DNA from: Sipunculus nudus
Taxonomy: Eukaryota > Annelida > Sipuncula > Golfingiida > Sipunculidae
Direction: 5' to 3'
Assembly: GCA_026874595.1 (NCBI GenBank)
Contig: CM049315.1
Coordinates: 15,876,164 to 15,940,163, forward strand
Length of the DNA stretch: 64,000 bases
Of this stretch, positions 21,888 through 34,309 are shown piece after piece. Under the pieces are notes generated by a model. The model was not told where the DNA came from and did no database searches. It worked only from the letters and a program-made list of their open reading frames with translations. The position numbers and the translations under genes are program-made. The stretch's first letter is position 1; each line of letters starts with the position of its first letter.

Positions 21888-24800
21888 GTTGGTAGATACA
21901 AGTCACGTGATCTTGCTACCTCTATAGCTCTACATTTTTAGCTCAGCTGACTATAAGTCATCTGAGCTATAGTTGTGGTCCATTGTCCGTCGTCTGTCCG
22001 TCCGTCCGTAGATGTGGCACGTTTTGAAACCGTAAGACCTAGGAATCCAAAATTCAGCATAATGTTAGATGTCCCCAAGATCTCCTACCAAGCCTAAAAC
22101 TGGGTCTTTGCGACTTCATTCCTTTGAGAAATTAAGGAAAAACCTCAATTTTTTATTAAAAACCTATATTCACACTTCAGGACTGCCTAATATCAAAACC
22201 ACTCATCTGTTTTTCCTCATATTTCCTATAAATAATCCTCTATATAATTCCTATGTACATGCCAGAAATTAGGTCTGTATTATATAATTTAAAAAAGTTA
22301 TGGGCCCAAACATAATGCATTTTGTAAATAATCAGGAAAGAAATTTTATCACTTAACACAAAACTTGTTAAAGCTAAGCACTTTTTTCCAGTAATATTAC
22401 TTTTATTAGTCAAAATTAAATTGTATACCCAAAATTAGATCAAAATCTTTTAAATTTTTTAAAATATTAGCAAAAATAAAAAATTGGTACCTTAAATTTT
22501 GCCCAACTTTGACCATGGCACGTTTTTTTGCTGAAACTGCTGTGGATTTAATTTTCACAGCATGTTTTTGTTAGCATTGTTAACACCAAAAATTTGAAAC
22601 CAGTTAATCAAAAACTGTAGATTTTATTCAAGTTTTCAAGCACCATGTCACATATTGCTAGTGTTATGCAGTTTGCTAGAGCTCAGCTCCCGAATTCAGC
22701 TCTAAATTCCTTAAATTTGGCATACAGTTAGATTTCTCCAAAATCCCCTACCATGCCAAGAATTTGGTCACTAGGACTTAATTCCTTCGAGATATCAATG
22801 AAAAACTTCATTTTTCCATTAAAAACCCATTGTTACACTTTAAGACTGCCTAATATCAAAACCACTGATCTGACTTTAATCATAAATAATATACATATTT
22901 TTCTATACATTCGCTATGCACATGCCAGAATGATATCAGTATTGCATAATTTGTTTTAAGTTATGGGCCCAAACATAATGCACTTTGTAAAAAAATCAAG
23001 AAATATATTTACTCCCTTAACTAGGGCATTGCTGAAGCTAGAGATTTTTTTGTCAGGGATGTAACCTTATTTAATCAAGATTTAATTGAATACCCAACAT
23101 TAGTTCTGAATTTTTCATAAATTTTCATGAATTTTTTTTATAAGTTATTAGTATAAATATAAAATTAGTACCTTAAATTTTGTCCAACTGTGACCATGGC
23201 ACGTTTGTTTCCCGTGAGCACTTTTGATATAATTTTCATATCATGCACACATAAGGATTTCAGCTTTTTAGTTTAGAAAGCTTAAAGAAATTGGCCAAAT
23301 ATTGAAGCTATTATTAATGTTTTTTATGAGACCCTGTCAGACTTTGGCTCTCTCCAGCCCCCCTTGAGTCACCTGTATGTTGACCTTGTTGACCTTTCAT
23401 CAAATTATGCACGCTTGAGGCGAGAATCCTGGCAGCTTATGGCCAGCCACAGTTGATCCAGGTGTCCAACCCAACTCATCTAGTAGTTTTAACCAACAAC
23501 ATAACAATAAACAATAAATTAATAAATTTTTATTGGTTTTTAATAACAAATTAAAGAAAAATAGAAAAGGAATTTGTTAGTTTATAATAACAGGAAATTA
23601 ACTTGCAGTTACTGATGATATAAGAATCTTGTATCGATGGGTAGAATGTCACATATTCCAAATAACACCATGCAGTCACCTATGGCATTTTTAGTTCAAT
23701 TTTAATGATAAAAAAGTAAATCATATTATTCATTACTAATCATTAGGGATTATATGAAGGAAATTAATGATAGACAAAGATGCAGTTGATAATATTAATC
23801 TAGATTTCTACTGTGTCTAGTGTGTACATTGATGTGAAATAAGTCCAGAATGAATTTTTTACAGTTATTTTTTAATATAAATAAAAGCCATAAAACCAGG
23901 TACTTATGATCATAAGTGTGATTTTTGTATATTCTGGATTCTCAACATCATTGTTTGGTGAAAACTGAATAAATACCAGACATGGTGCGAATACTTTGTA
24001 ATTGTATTTAAATACGAATATGATTATGTACTCCATTAAATTTCTTGCATAAAGAATGGGAATTCAGGTAAAAATGAAAGTATATGAATACTCGTGCAAA
24101 TACTTTCAAAATGTATTCATGAATGCATTCATGAATATATTCTTTAATATTATTATAATAATCATATCAGTTATATTTCATTTTAAAAAATCATACGATT
24201 CTCTTATTATTTTTAATAAAAATTATATTTGGGACAATATTTGTAATTTTTTTAATAAATAGTTAAACTCTTATATTATATGTTCTGCTTATAAGTTATA
24301 TGGCCAAGTCAAAATCTGTGTGACAGTAGTACTCCATTTGTTAATAAAATAAATGAAATCAATCCTCTTCCCTGTCTCCAAAGGTACTATCAAAATCATA
24401 CATAAGCTAAACAACAACAACTCATAATACAGCTTATATTTATTACCACACAAAACCAGCATGTGCCTCATTTCTAAATAATATTTTTTTATCATATATA
24501 ACAGCTGAGCGTCGTGACCCATAGGTCCCTTGTTTATTTTATATAACACGATACTTGTCGGAAACATCTTAGCCTGTATTACTATTAAAATATACTTTAG
24601 CTGACAACCCCTGTCATATATTTTCAAGGAAAAGTGAACGTGAATGACACTCCATAAATAAACAAATGTGTGTGTGAGGGTGTGTGCGTGTGCCTGAAAT
24701 TATGTTTCACTCGGTAAGCAGGTAAGGCCAACAAAAGAAAGGTATGGTTCTCAGGCACTTTTTTCAGGAACCATTGCAGGCGGGCAATATTTTATTTTTT

Positions 24801-27800
24801 TCAATTTTTGTATATTTTTAAAATGTCATATGATCAGGGAAACATAAAAATAACAGATTTTTTTTTTGCTAAACAGATAAAAACACTACATATCAAAGGA
24901 AAACTTATCAAAAATGTATCATTTTATCTTCTTGATTATGAAAATCAAAATAAGAATTTTTTATGTGGGGGTTTAATAAAAACGCGGGCGATGCCTGACA
25001 ACCATACCTAGCTTTTTATTTTTTTGGCCTAATGATAAATGTAAAAAAAATAAAATGTTTTTTGTTGCCTTAATGCCACTTAATATCACTTTTAATACCA
25101 ATTTTTCCAGGATATAACAATTGATTATTGATGTTAAAATGCCCTGGGTGACTATGATGTAGGCTCTCATCTGGGCTAGAACGGCCTGTAGACTGTTTCT
25201 CCCGCTAGCACTTTGCTGTGACTTGCATGTAATTTGTACCGTGTTGAGAGTTTTAATAGCTGCAGAGTCGTTTTAAATTAAAAACCATATTTGAAGGTCA
25301 CAATGTATTTTTAGTGCGTCTTTAAATTATTAATCCTCTTTCAGCTTTGAACTGATTACTAATGAATATTTATCTCTGCTCTGTGAAAAGAGTAGGTCAC
25401 AAGTTCATTCATATATATTATTGTTATTCAAAAATAAATATGGTCACATATTTTTAAATTTCAGTCATCTCCTGGTCCAAGCAATGCAGCCATTGTCCCC
25501 ACTCTTCATGAAGCATCATACTAGATTAATATTCATAAGCACATCAACCAATGAACAAACACAGGAGTTCTTAGCCAATCCAATTGTAGACATACCAGGT
25601 GACCTGTATGCTGATCCAAGTGTCAAGGTTCACCGTCTGTTCCAGCTGAAGAGAGGGGTTTTCCGCTCACTGGTGATGCCGCTGTGGTCTGGCATAAAAA
25701 AATATGGTTTCAAAGGCATTATTGAAGGTAACCATATCTTTCTGTTCTTTTGCAAGTCATAAAGTCGTTCTACATTTGTTTAAATAAACCATACTTTAAG
25801 GCACTACTTTCTATATAACTGTTTGCTGGGTATGGCCACTACAGAATTTAATAAAGAGCCAAGAATGTTTTCCCCAATTTATGCAAGCACAGTTTTGCTT
25901 GTTTCAAACTAGGTCAGACGTGATACCCATGCAGCTCTCATTGGTCAGAACACTCTTGGCCCAGTGCGAGCTTTTCTGATGGCAGTACTCAGCAAAGTGT
26001 TATAGAAAGCAATGGTTTTGTGAAAGGAATTATAAATTGAATCTCACCATGGCCTAATGAATGCACTTAAAAATTCACATGAACACAATCCATATCTCCA
26101 CTCATCTTATCGGGTTGCAGGTATTCTTGGAAATATATATCAGTTAAGTCATTAAAGATCAGGCTCGTCTTGAATAATACCAGCACTATCCCAAGTCAGT
26201 TTAACAACAAATGTACTACTAGATAGCTATTGTTAGAAATTTAACATTTAACTGTACATTAACAGGTGACAGGTAAGGGTACCTGCTTCAACCATGTCTG
26301 TACATTAACAACTGACAGGTAAGGGTACCTGACTCAACAATGTCTGTACATTAACAGGTGCTTATTAGGATACCTGACTCAACCATGTCTGTACATGAAC
26401 AGGTGCCTGGTTAGGATACCTGACTCAACCATGTCTATACATGAACAGGTGCCTGGTTAGGATTCCTGACTTAACCATGTCTGTACTTCAACAGGTTCCT
26501 GGTTATGATACCTGACTCAACCATGTCTGTACATTAACAGGTGCCTGGTTAGGATACCTGAATCAACCATGTCTATACATGAACAGGTTCCTGGTTAGGA
26601 TTCCTGACTTAACCATGTCTGTACATCAACAGGTTCCTGGTTAGGATACCTGACTCAACCATGTCTGTACATGAACAGGTGCCTGGTTAGGAAACCTGAC
26701 TCAACCATGTCTGTACATGAACAGGCGCCTGGTTAGGGTACCTGACTCAACCATGTCTGTACATTAACAGGTGCTTGGTTAGGAAACCTGACTTTGCCAT
26801 GTCTGTACATTAACACTTGCTCAGTAAGGATACCTGACTTTGCTATGTCTGTACATGATCAGGTGCTAAGTTAGGATACCTGACTCAACCATGTCTGTAC
26901 ATGAACAGGTGCCTGGTAAGGATACCTGACTCAACCATGTCTGTACATTAACAGGTGCCTGGTTAGGATACCTGACTTGACCATGTCTGTACATGAACAG
27001 GTGCCTTGTTAGGATACCTGACTTGGCCACGTCTGTACATGAACAGGTGCCTGGTAAGGATACCTGACTCAACCATGTCTGTACATGAACAGGTGCAAGT
27101 TGAGAATACCTGACTTGGCCATTTCTGTGTATAAACAGGTGACTGGTAAGGATACCTGACTCAACCATGTCTATACATTAACAGGTGCCTGGTTAGGATA
27201 CCTGACTTGGCCATGTCTGTACATAAACAGGTGCTCGGTGAGGATACCTGACTCAACCATGTCTGTACATTAACAGGTGCCTGGTTAGGATACCTGACTC
27301 AACCATGTCTGTACATTAACAGGTGCTCAGTAAGGATACCTGACTCAACCATGTCTGTACATGAACAGGTGCCTGGTTAGGATACCTGACTTGGTCATGT
27401 CTGTACATTAACAGGTTCCTGGTTAGGATACCTGACTCAACCATGTCTGTACATAAACAGGTGCCTGGTTAGGATCCCTGACTCAACCATGTCTTTTCAT
27501 TAACAGGTGCTAAGTTAGGATACCTGACTTTGCTATGTCTGTACATTAACAGGTGCTCAGTTAGGATACCTGACTCAGCCATGTCTGTACATTAACAGGT
27601 GCTCAGTAAGGATACCTGAGTTAGCCATGTCTGTACATTAACAGGTGCCTGGTTAGGATACCTGACTTGGCCATGTCTGTACATGAACAGGTGCCTGGTA
27701 AGTATACCTGACTCAACCATGTCTGTACATGAACAGGTGCCTGGTAAGGATACCTGACTTGGCCATGTCTGTACATTAACAGGTGCCTGGTTAGGATACC

Positions 27801-30800
27801 TGACTCAACCATGTCTGTACATTAACAGGTGCCTGGTAAGGATACCTGACTCAACCATGTCTGTACATAAACAGGTGCCAGGTTAGAATACCTGACTTGG
27901 CCATGTCTGTACATGAACAGGTGCCTGGTTAGGATACCTGACTCAACCATGTCTGTACTTTAACAGGTACCTGGTTAGGATACCTGACTTGGCCATGTCT
28001 GTACATAAACAGGTGCTCGGTAAGGATACCTGGCCCATCCATGTCTGTGCATTAACAGGTGCCTGGTTAGGATACCTGACTTTGCTGTGTCTGTACATAA
28101 ACAGGTGCTCGGTTAGGAGACCTGACTTAGCTATGTCTGTACATTAATAGGTGCTCAGTTAGGATACCTGACTCAACCATGTCTGTACATTAACAGGTGC
28201 TCAGTAAGGATACCTGACTTTGCTATGTCTGTACATGATCAGGTGCTAAGTTAGGATACCTGACTCAACCATGTCTGTACATGAACAGGTGCCTGGTTAG
28301 GATACCTGACTCAACCATGTCTGTACATTAAGAGGTGCCTGGTTAGGATACCTGACTTGGCCATGCCTGTACATGAACAGGTGCCTGGTAAGTATACCTG
28401 ACTCAACCATGTCTGTACATTAACAGGTACCTGGTTAGGATACCTGACTCAACCATGTCTGTACATGAACAGGTGCCTGGTTAGGATACCTGACTTGGCC
28501 ATGTCTGTACATTAACAGGTGCCTGGTTAGGATGCCTGACTCAACCATGTCTGTACATGAACAGGTGCCTGGTTAAAATACCTTACTTAGCCATGTCTGT
28601 ACGTGAACAGGTGCCTGGTAAGGATACCTGACTCAACCATGTCTGTACTTTAACAGGTATCTGGTTAGGATACCTGACTTGTCCATGTCTGTACATGAAC
28701 AGGTGCCTGGTAAGGATACCTGACTCAACCATGTCTGTACTTTAACAGGTACCTGGTTAGGATACCTGACTTAACCATGTCTGTACTTTAACAGGTACCT
28801 GGTTAGGATACCTGACTTGGCCATGTCTGTACATGAACAGGTGCCTGGTAAGGATACCTGACTCAACCATGTCTGTACTTTAACAGGTACCTGGTTAGGA
28901 TACCTGACTTGGCCATGTCTGTACATGAACAGGTGCCTGGTAAGGATACCTGACTCAACCATGTCTGTACTTTAACAGGTACCTGGTTAGGATACCTGAC
29001 TTGGCCATGTCTGTACATAAACAGGTGCTCGGTAAGGATACCTGGCCCATCCATTTCTGTGCATCAACAGGTGCCTGGTTAGGATACCTGACTTTGCTAT
29101 GTCTGTACATAAACAGGTGCTCGGTTAGGAGACCTGACTTTGCTATGTCTGTACATTAACAGGTGCTCAGTTAGGATACCTGACTCAACCATGTCTGTAC
29201 ATTAACAGGTGCTCAGTAAGGATATCTGACTTTGCTATGTCTGTACATGATCAGGTGCTAAGTTAGGATACCTGACTCAACCATGTCTGTACATGAACAG
29301 GTGCCTGGTTAGGATACCTGACTCAACCATGTCTGTACATTAATAGGTGCTCAGTAAGGATACCTGACTTTGCTATGTCTGTACATGATCAGGTGCTAAG
29401 TTAGGATACCTGACTCAACCAAGTCTGTACATGAACAGGTGCCTGGTTAGGATACCTGACTCAACCATGTCTGTACATTAACAGGTGCCTGGTTAGGATA
29501 CCTGACTAGGCCATGTCTGTACATGAACAGGTGCCTGGTAAGTATACATGACTCAACCATGTCTGTTCATTAACAGGTACCTGGTTAGGATACCTGACTC
29601 AACCATGGCTGTACATGAACAGGTGCCTGGTTAGGATACCTGACTTGGCCATGTCTGTACATTAACAGGTGCCTGGTTAGGATACCTGACTTGGCCATGT
29701 CTGTACATGAACAGGTGCCTGGTAAGTATACCTGAGTCAACCATGTCTGTACATGAACAGGTGCCTGGTTAGGATACCTGACTTGGCCATGTCTGTACAT
29801 TAACAGGTGCCTGGTTAGGATACCTGACTCAACCATGTCTGTACATTAACAGGTGCCTGGTAAGGATACCTGACTCAACCATGTCTGTACATAAACAGGT
29901 GCCAGGTTAGAATACCTAACTTGGCCATGTCTGTACATGAACAGGTGCCTGGTAAGGATACCTGACTCAACCATGTCTGTACTTTAACAGTTACCTGGTT
30001 GGGATACCTGACATGGCCATGTCTGTACATAAACAGGTGCTCGGTAAGGATACCAGGCCCATCCATGTCTGTGCATTAACAGGTGCCTGGTTAGGATACC
30101 TGACTTTGCTGTGTCTGTACATAAACAGGTGCTCGGTTAGGAGACCAGACTCTACCATGTCTGTACATAAACAGGTGCCTGGTTAGAATACCTTACTTGG
30201 CCATGTCTGTACATGAACAGGTGCCTGGTAAGTATACCTGACTCAACCATGTCTGTACATTAACAGGTACCTGGTTAGGATACCTGACTCAACCATGTCT
30301 GTACATGAACAGGTGCCTGGTTAGGATACCTGACTTGGCCATGTCTGTACATTAACAGGTGCCTGGTTAGGACGCCTGACTCAACCATGTCTGTACATAA
30401 AACAGGTGCCTGGTAAGGATACCTGACTCAACCATGTCTGTACATAAACAGGTGCCTGGTTAGAATACCTTACTTGGCCATGTCTGTACATGAACAGGTG
30501 CCTGGTAAGGATACCTGACTCAACCATGTCTGTACATTAACAGGTGCCTGGTAAGGATACCTGACTCAACCATGTCTGTACATAAACAGGTGCCAGGTTA
30601 GAATACCTGACTTGGCCATGTCTGTACATGAACAGGTGCCTGGTAAGGATACCTGACTTTGCTATGTCTGTACATAAACAGGTGCTCAGTTAGGAGACCT
30701 GACTTTGCTATGTCTATACATTAACAGGTGCTCAGTTAGGATACCTGAGTTAGCCATGTCTGTACATTAACAGGTGCTCAGTTAGGATACCTGGCTCAGC

Positions 30801-33259
30801 CATATCTGTACATTAACAGGTGCCCGTTAGGATACCTGACTTTGCTAAGTCTGTACATTAACAGGTGCCTGGTTAGGATACCTGACTTTGCTATGTCTGT
30901 ACATTAACAGGTGCTCAGTAAGGATACCTGACTCAGCCATGTCTGTACATTAACAGGTGCCCATTAGGATACCTGACTTTGTCATGTCTGTACATTAACA
31001 GGTGCTTGGTTAGGATACCTGACTTTGCTGTGTCTGTACATAAACAGGTGCCTGGTAAGGATACCTGACTCAACCATGTCTGTACTTTAACAGGTACCTG
31101 GTTAGGATACCTGACTTTGCTATGTCTGTACATGAACAGGTGCCTGGTTAGGATACCTGACTCAACCATGTCTGTACATTAAGAGGTGCCTGGTTAGGAT
31201 ACCTGACTTGGCCATGTCTGCACATGAACAGGTGCCTGTTAAGTATACCTGACTCAACCATGTCTGTACATTAACAGGTACCTGGTTAGGATACCTGACT
31301 CAGCCATGTCTGTACATTAACAGGTGCCTGGTTAGGATACCTGACTCAACCATGTCTGTACATTAACAGGTGCCCATTAGGATACCTAACTTTGTCATGT
31401 CTGTACATAAACAGGTGCCAGGTTAGAATACCTGACTTGGCCATGTCTGTACATGAACAGGTGCCTGGTAAGGATACCTGACATTGCTATGTCTGTACAT
31501 AAACAGGTGCTCGGTTAGGAGACCTGACTTTGCTATGTCTGTACATTAACAGGTGCTCAGTTAGGATACCTGAGTTAGCCATGTCTGTACATTAACAGGT
31601 GCTCAGTTAGGATACCTGGCTCAGCCATATCTGTACATTAACAGGTGCCCGTTTGGATACCTGACTTTGCTAAGTCTGTACATTAACAGGTGCTTGGTTA
31701 GGATACCTGACTTTGCTATGTCTGTACATTAACAGGTGCTCAGTAAGGATACCTGACTCAGCCATGTCTGTACATTAACAGGTGCCCATCAGGATACCTG
31801 ACTTTGTCATGTCTGTACATTAACAGGTGCTTGGTTAGGATACCTGACTTTGCCATGTCTGTACATTAACAGGTGCTCAGTAAGGATACCTGACTTTGTT
31901 ATGTCTGTACATTAACAGGTGCTCAGTAAGGATACCTGAGTTAGCCATGTCTGTACATTAACAGGTGCTCAGTAAGGATACCTGACTCAGCCATGTCTGT
32001 ACATTAACAGGTGCCCATTAGGATACCTGACTTTGTCATGTCTGTACATTAACAGGTGCTTGGTTAGGATACCTGCTTTGCCATGTCTGTACATTAACAG
32101 GTGCTCAGTAAGGATACCTGACTCAGCCATGTCTGTACATTAACAGGTGCCCATTAGGATACCTGACTTTGCCATGTCTGTACATTAACAGGTGCCCGTT
32201 AGGATACCTGACTTTGCCATGTCTGTACATTAACAGGTGCTTGGTTAGGATACCTGACTTTGCCATGTCTGTACATTAACAGGTGCTCAGTAAGGATACC
32301 TGACTCAGCCATGTCTGTACATTAACAGGTGCCCATTAGGATAACTGACTTTGCCATGTCTGTACATTAACAGGTGCCTGGTTAGGATACCTGACTTTGC
32401 CCATGTCTGTACATTAACAGGTGCTTGGTTAGGATACCTGACTTTGCCATGTCTGTACATTAACAGGTGCTCAGTAAGGATATCTAACTCAGCCATGTCT
32501 GTACATTAACAGGTGCCCATTAGGATAACTGACTTTGCCATGTCTGTACATTAACAGGTGCTTGGTTAGGATACCTGACTTTGCCATGACTGTACATTAA
32601 CAGGTGCTCGGTTAGGATACCAAACATCACACTTGGCTGGAGATTCCTGGCAGCAGGGTGGTCTGGTTCTGTTGGATCAGAAGGGAGATGTCTTGCATCA
32701 GGTGAGGCTATCAAAAGTGCATTTGTTTTTGTTAACATATTTCTTTAGAAATTTATCATTCTGTTTAAAACTATTTATAAGATATTAATCCTGGTTGTTT
32801 ATGTAGGCTGTGTTGTTTTCACAATGCTCTTTTGTATCAATTAAAACATGGTTTATACCTGGTAAATCAGATAATTAACCAGTAAAGAGGAGCATTATTA
32901 GGCTGAGTGCTCTGTGCACCATCACACTCACAGACATTGCACAATCAGTATGTATACAGACATTACACACATAATACACACACAAACTGAACAGAAAAAA
33001 TACATTACATTTGCAGAGGTTAAATCATGAAAGTATATGAATATGCATTCTAATCACCAGGACATCCCATATTATGTGTAAAATGTAAGATAAATTTCTG
33101 TATATATTCCTACAGCACACTGAGAACCATCCCGGTGACTGGAGTGATATGAAGGAGATATTTAACACAATAGGGGTCGATGATGCCAATGTGGATTACA
33201 AACAGGCTGTGGACCAGTGGCTTAAGGCACGGAAGGAGCACCAGCAAGATAAATCATAA
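21742..33259 (+). CDS. PRXL2C: PRXL2C/AAED1-like peroxiredoxin-like 2 protein, possible selenoprotein (gene span, 4 exons)
   Basis: Coding exons are 21742-21887, 25465-25727, 32616-32701 and 33116-33259, giving 212 residues (the human relative is of similar size). Splice phases agree at every junction. The family has a thioredoxin-like fold of the AhpC/TSA type. Here the strand LLVFLRNFA leads into the redox motif, followed by HLLVQAMQPL, the RLIFIST strand, DLYADPSVKVHRLFQLKRG and the conserved SWQQGG near residues 147-152. In relatives the motif is CxxC. Here codon 46 is TGA and codon 49, formed across the exon 1/2 junction (TG+T), is Cys, so the motif would be Sec-Ile-Ala-Cys. A selenocysteine reading explains exon phase and motif spacing. 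A SECIS element, required for it, was not found by eye in 33260-34330. No signal peptide or membrane segment is seen. The gene converges with ANKRD46. Confidence 0.88.
21940..24532 (+). mobile_element. AGCTCAGCTGAC repeat family, copy in PRXL2C-like intron 1
   Basis: Begins AGCTCAGCTGACTATAAGTC with a hairpin to CATCTGAGCTATAGT, then a GTCCGTCGTC stretch, then AT-rich modules with CAAAACCACT and GCCAGAA phrases, and ends CAGCTGAGC then GTGACCCATAGGTCCCTTG. GCTCAGCTGA at the start and TCAGCTGAGC at the end are exact inverted repeats. Two internal modules of about 660 bp resemble each other. No enzyme is encoded. It starts about 50 bases after exon 1. Confidence 0.65.
24741..25015. mobile_element. 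AT-rich MITE, copy 2
   Basis: Inverted ends GGTATGGTTCTCAGGCAC and GATGCCTGACAACCATACC enclose an AT-rich core related to 16912-17217. It lies in intron 1 of the PRXL2C-like gene and codes for nothing. Confidence 0.65.
25465..25727 (+). CDS. PRXL2C: PRXL2C-like exon 2
   Basis: Acceptor AAATTTCAG ends at 25464; donor GAAG|GTAACC. The first base completes a Cys codon with exon 1, and the last base starts a Gly codon finished in exon 3. Encodes the central thioredoxin-fold strands and helices, through IKKYGFKGIIE. Confidence 0.9.
26250..32615. repeat. 46-bp minisatellite, about 139 units, in intron 2 of the PRXL2C-like gene
   Basis: Consensus unit: AACCATGTCTGTACATTAAC, then AGGTGCCTGGTTAGGATACC, then TGACTC (46 bp); some units are 45 bp. 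The array runs for 6.4 kb and its last unit supplies the acceptor of exon 3. A marker variant (GGCCCATCC) recurs at 28031, 29043 and 30055, exactly 1012 bp (22 units) apart, showing higher-order repeats. Another variant (TGGCTCAGCC) recurs at 30792 and 31617. Minus-strand frames reading MYRHG- and VQTWLSQV-type sequence are just the repeat in three frames. Confidence 0.97.
32616..32701 (+). CDS. PRXL2C: PRXL2C-like exon 3 (acceptor inside the last minisatellite unit)
   Basis: Encodes YQTSHLAGDSWQQGGLVLLD and QKGDVLHQ, then donor CAG|GTGAGG. Two AG acceptors are in phase: CGGTTAG ending at 32615 and TTAACAG ending at 32603, which would add four residues (ARLG after the junction Gly). Both lie in the last 46-bp repeat unit, and the pyrimidine tract is weak. 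The coordinates use the inner one. Confidence 0.8.
33116..33259 (+). CDS. PRXL2C: PRXL2C-like exon 4 with stop codon
   Basis: Acceptor TATTCCTACAG ends at 33115. Reads HTEKHPGDWSDMKEIFNTIG-like sequence (as found: HTENHPGDW...) and ends QQDKS then TAA at 33257-33259. The C-terminal tail is charged. Confidence 0.9.
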   Translation, partial: HTENHPGDWSDMKEIFNTIGVDDANVDYKQAVDQWLKARKEHQQDKS

Positions 33260-33276
33260 ACACCATCCTGCACAAA

Positions 33277-33375
33277 CACACAGATCCTAGCATCACTCAG
33301 TAACTGAACAGATCCTAGTCTAAGTGTCTTACTCTGTAACTGAACAGACCCTAGTCTCACTCTGTAACTGAACCA
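33277..33375. repeat. Short tandem repeat in the PRXL2C-like 3' UTR (about 3 units)
   Basis: Three imperfect units of about 30-40 bp contain CAGATCCTAG, CACTCTGTAACTGAA or close variants. Confidence 0.7.
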
Positions 33376-33844
33376 TATACTGTGGTTGGCATTTTGGCGA
33401 GGGTTCAAAATTAGCACATGTCAGTAGTCATTTATGCCTTAGTCTCATTGGTATCTCTTGGTAGTAATGCTTGATGATAGTGACCAAAGTACCAGAGGGG
33501 CAAGAAATTGATATTACATGCCATCACAGATCTCATGTTACCTGTAAATTTAAGACGCATATAATAATTACTGTCAGATATTTAATTTATCTATCAAAAT
33601 TGAACAATTTCATTTAGTACAGTGCACGCTTTGGTCCTTTTTGAATGAGACATTTAAAGAGGTTTTGCTAATTTTCAACAGTTTATGACTTGATATCAAG
33701 TGTATATTGTGTTATGATGTTCAAGTCACTCTGTATAATCTCAGAATTCAACACCAGTAATATGAAGCCAATTACAGTATACTCATGAGTTACAGACATA
33801 AGCCAGTGTGCAAGAGGGTTGTTAATATATATTTATATATATAT

Positions 33845-34016
33845 AGTGGAACCTCCCCTTACAGGTAACTCTGTAATAAGGGCAATTTTTATGGCCACTT
33901 ACGGGCAGTCCCTCGAAAGAAGGTCCCAAAATCTATAAGCACTCTACTAAGGGCACCTCTATATTGCCAGCAAAATGTCTGGTCCCATCAGTGTCCATAA
34001 TTCATAGGTTCTACTG
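33845..34016. mobile_element. pogo-like MITE in the 3' region of the PRXL2C-like gene
   Basis: The ends AGTGGAACCTCCCCTTAC and, inverted, CAGTAGAACCTATGAA are related, with TA-rich flanks. 172 bp, no coding. Confidence 0.55.
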
Positions 34017-34186
34017 TTTGTGTGTATATATATGTATAATGACATATTTTATTATCATGATGTGTTCCATTGAGTCCTGCCACTTATGAGGGTCACTGCT
34101 GAAAGCTCAGTAAAGGGGTAGCATATGATCTGATCACTATGGTTACAGGCATCATTGGAACATATTGTGTATAAAGTTTTTTATTT

Positions 34187-34309
34187 ATTAAAGAACAAAC
34201 TATGCTTGTGTGTTGTCTTTATAATTCGTATATAAGAAAGTGAAAGTAGACTATGTTATATGGTTGTGTTTTATATAAAGATGCCATGCAGTTAGTCACT
34301 TGTAATAAA
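34187..34309 (+). terminator. Candidate polyadenylation signals of the PRXL2C-like gene
   Basis: ATTAAA at 34187-34192 and AATAAA at 34304-34309 lie about 930-1050 bases after the stop codon. No earlier AATAAA was noticed, so the 3' UTR is probably around 1 kb. Confidence 0.4.

Noticed and set aside
26866-32496. Many minus-strand open frames of 60-100 codons rich in MYRHGQVRYPNQ-type sequence, like a repetitive protein gene
   Set aside because: They are the 46-bp minisatellite read in successive frames (3 units = 46 codons). They start and stop wherever a variant unit does and have no promoter or splice context.
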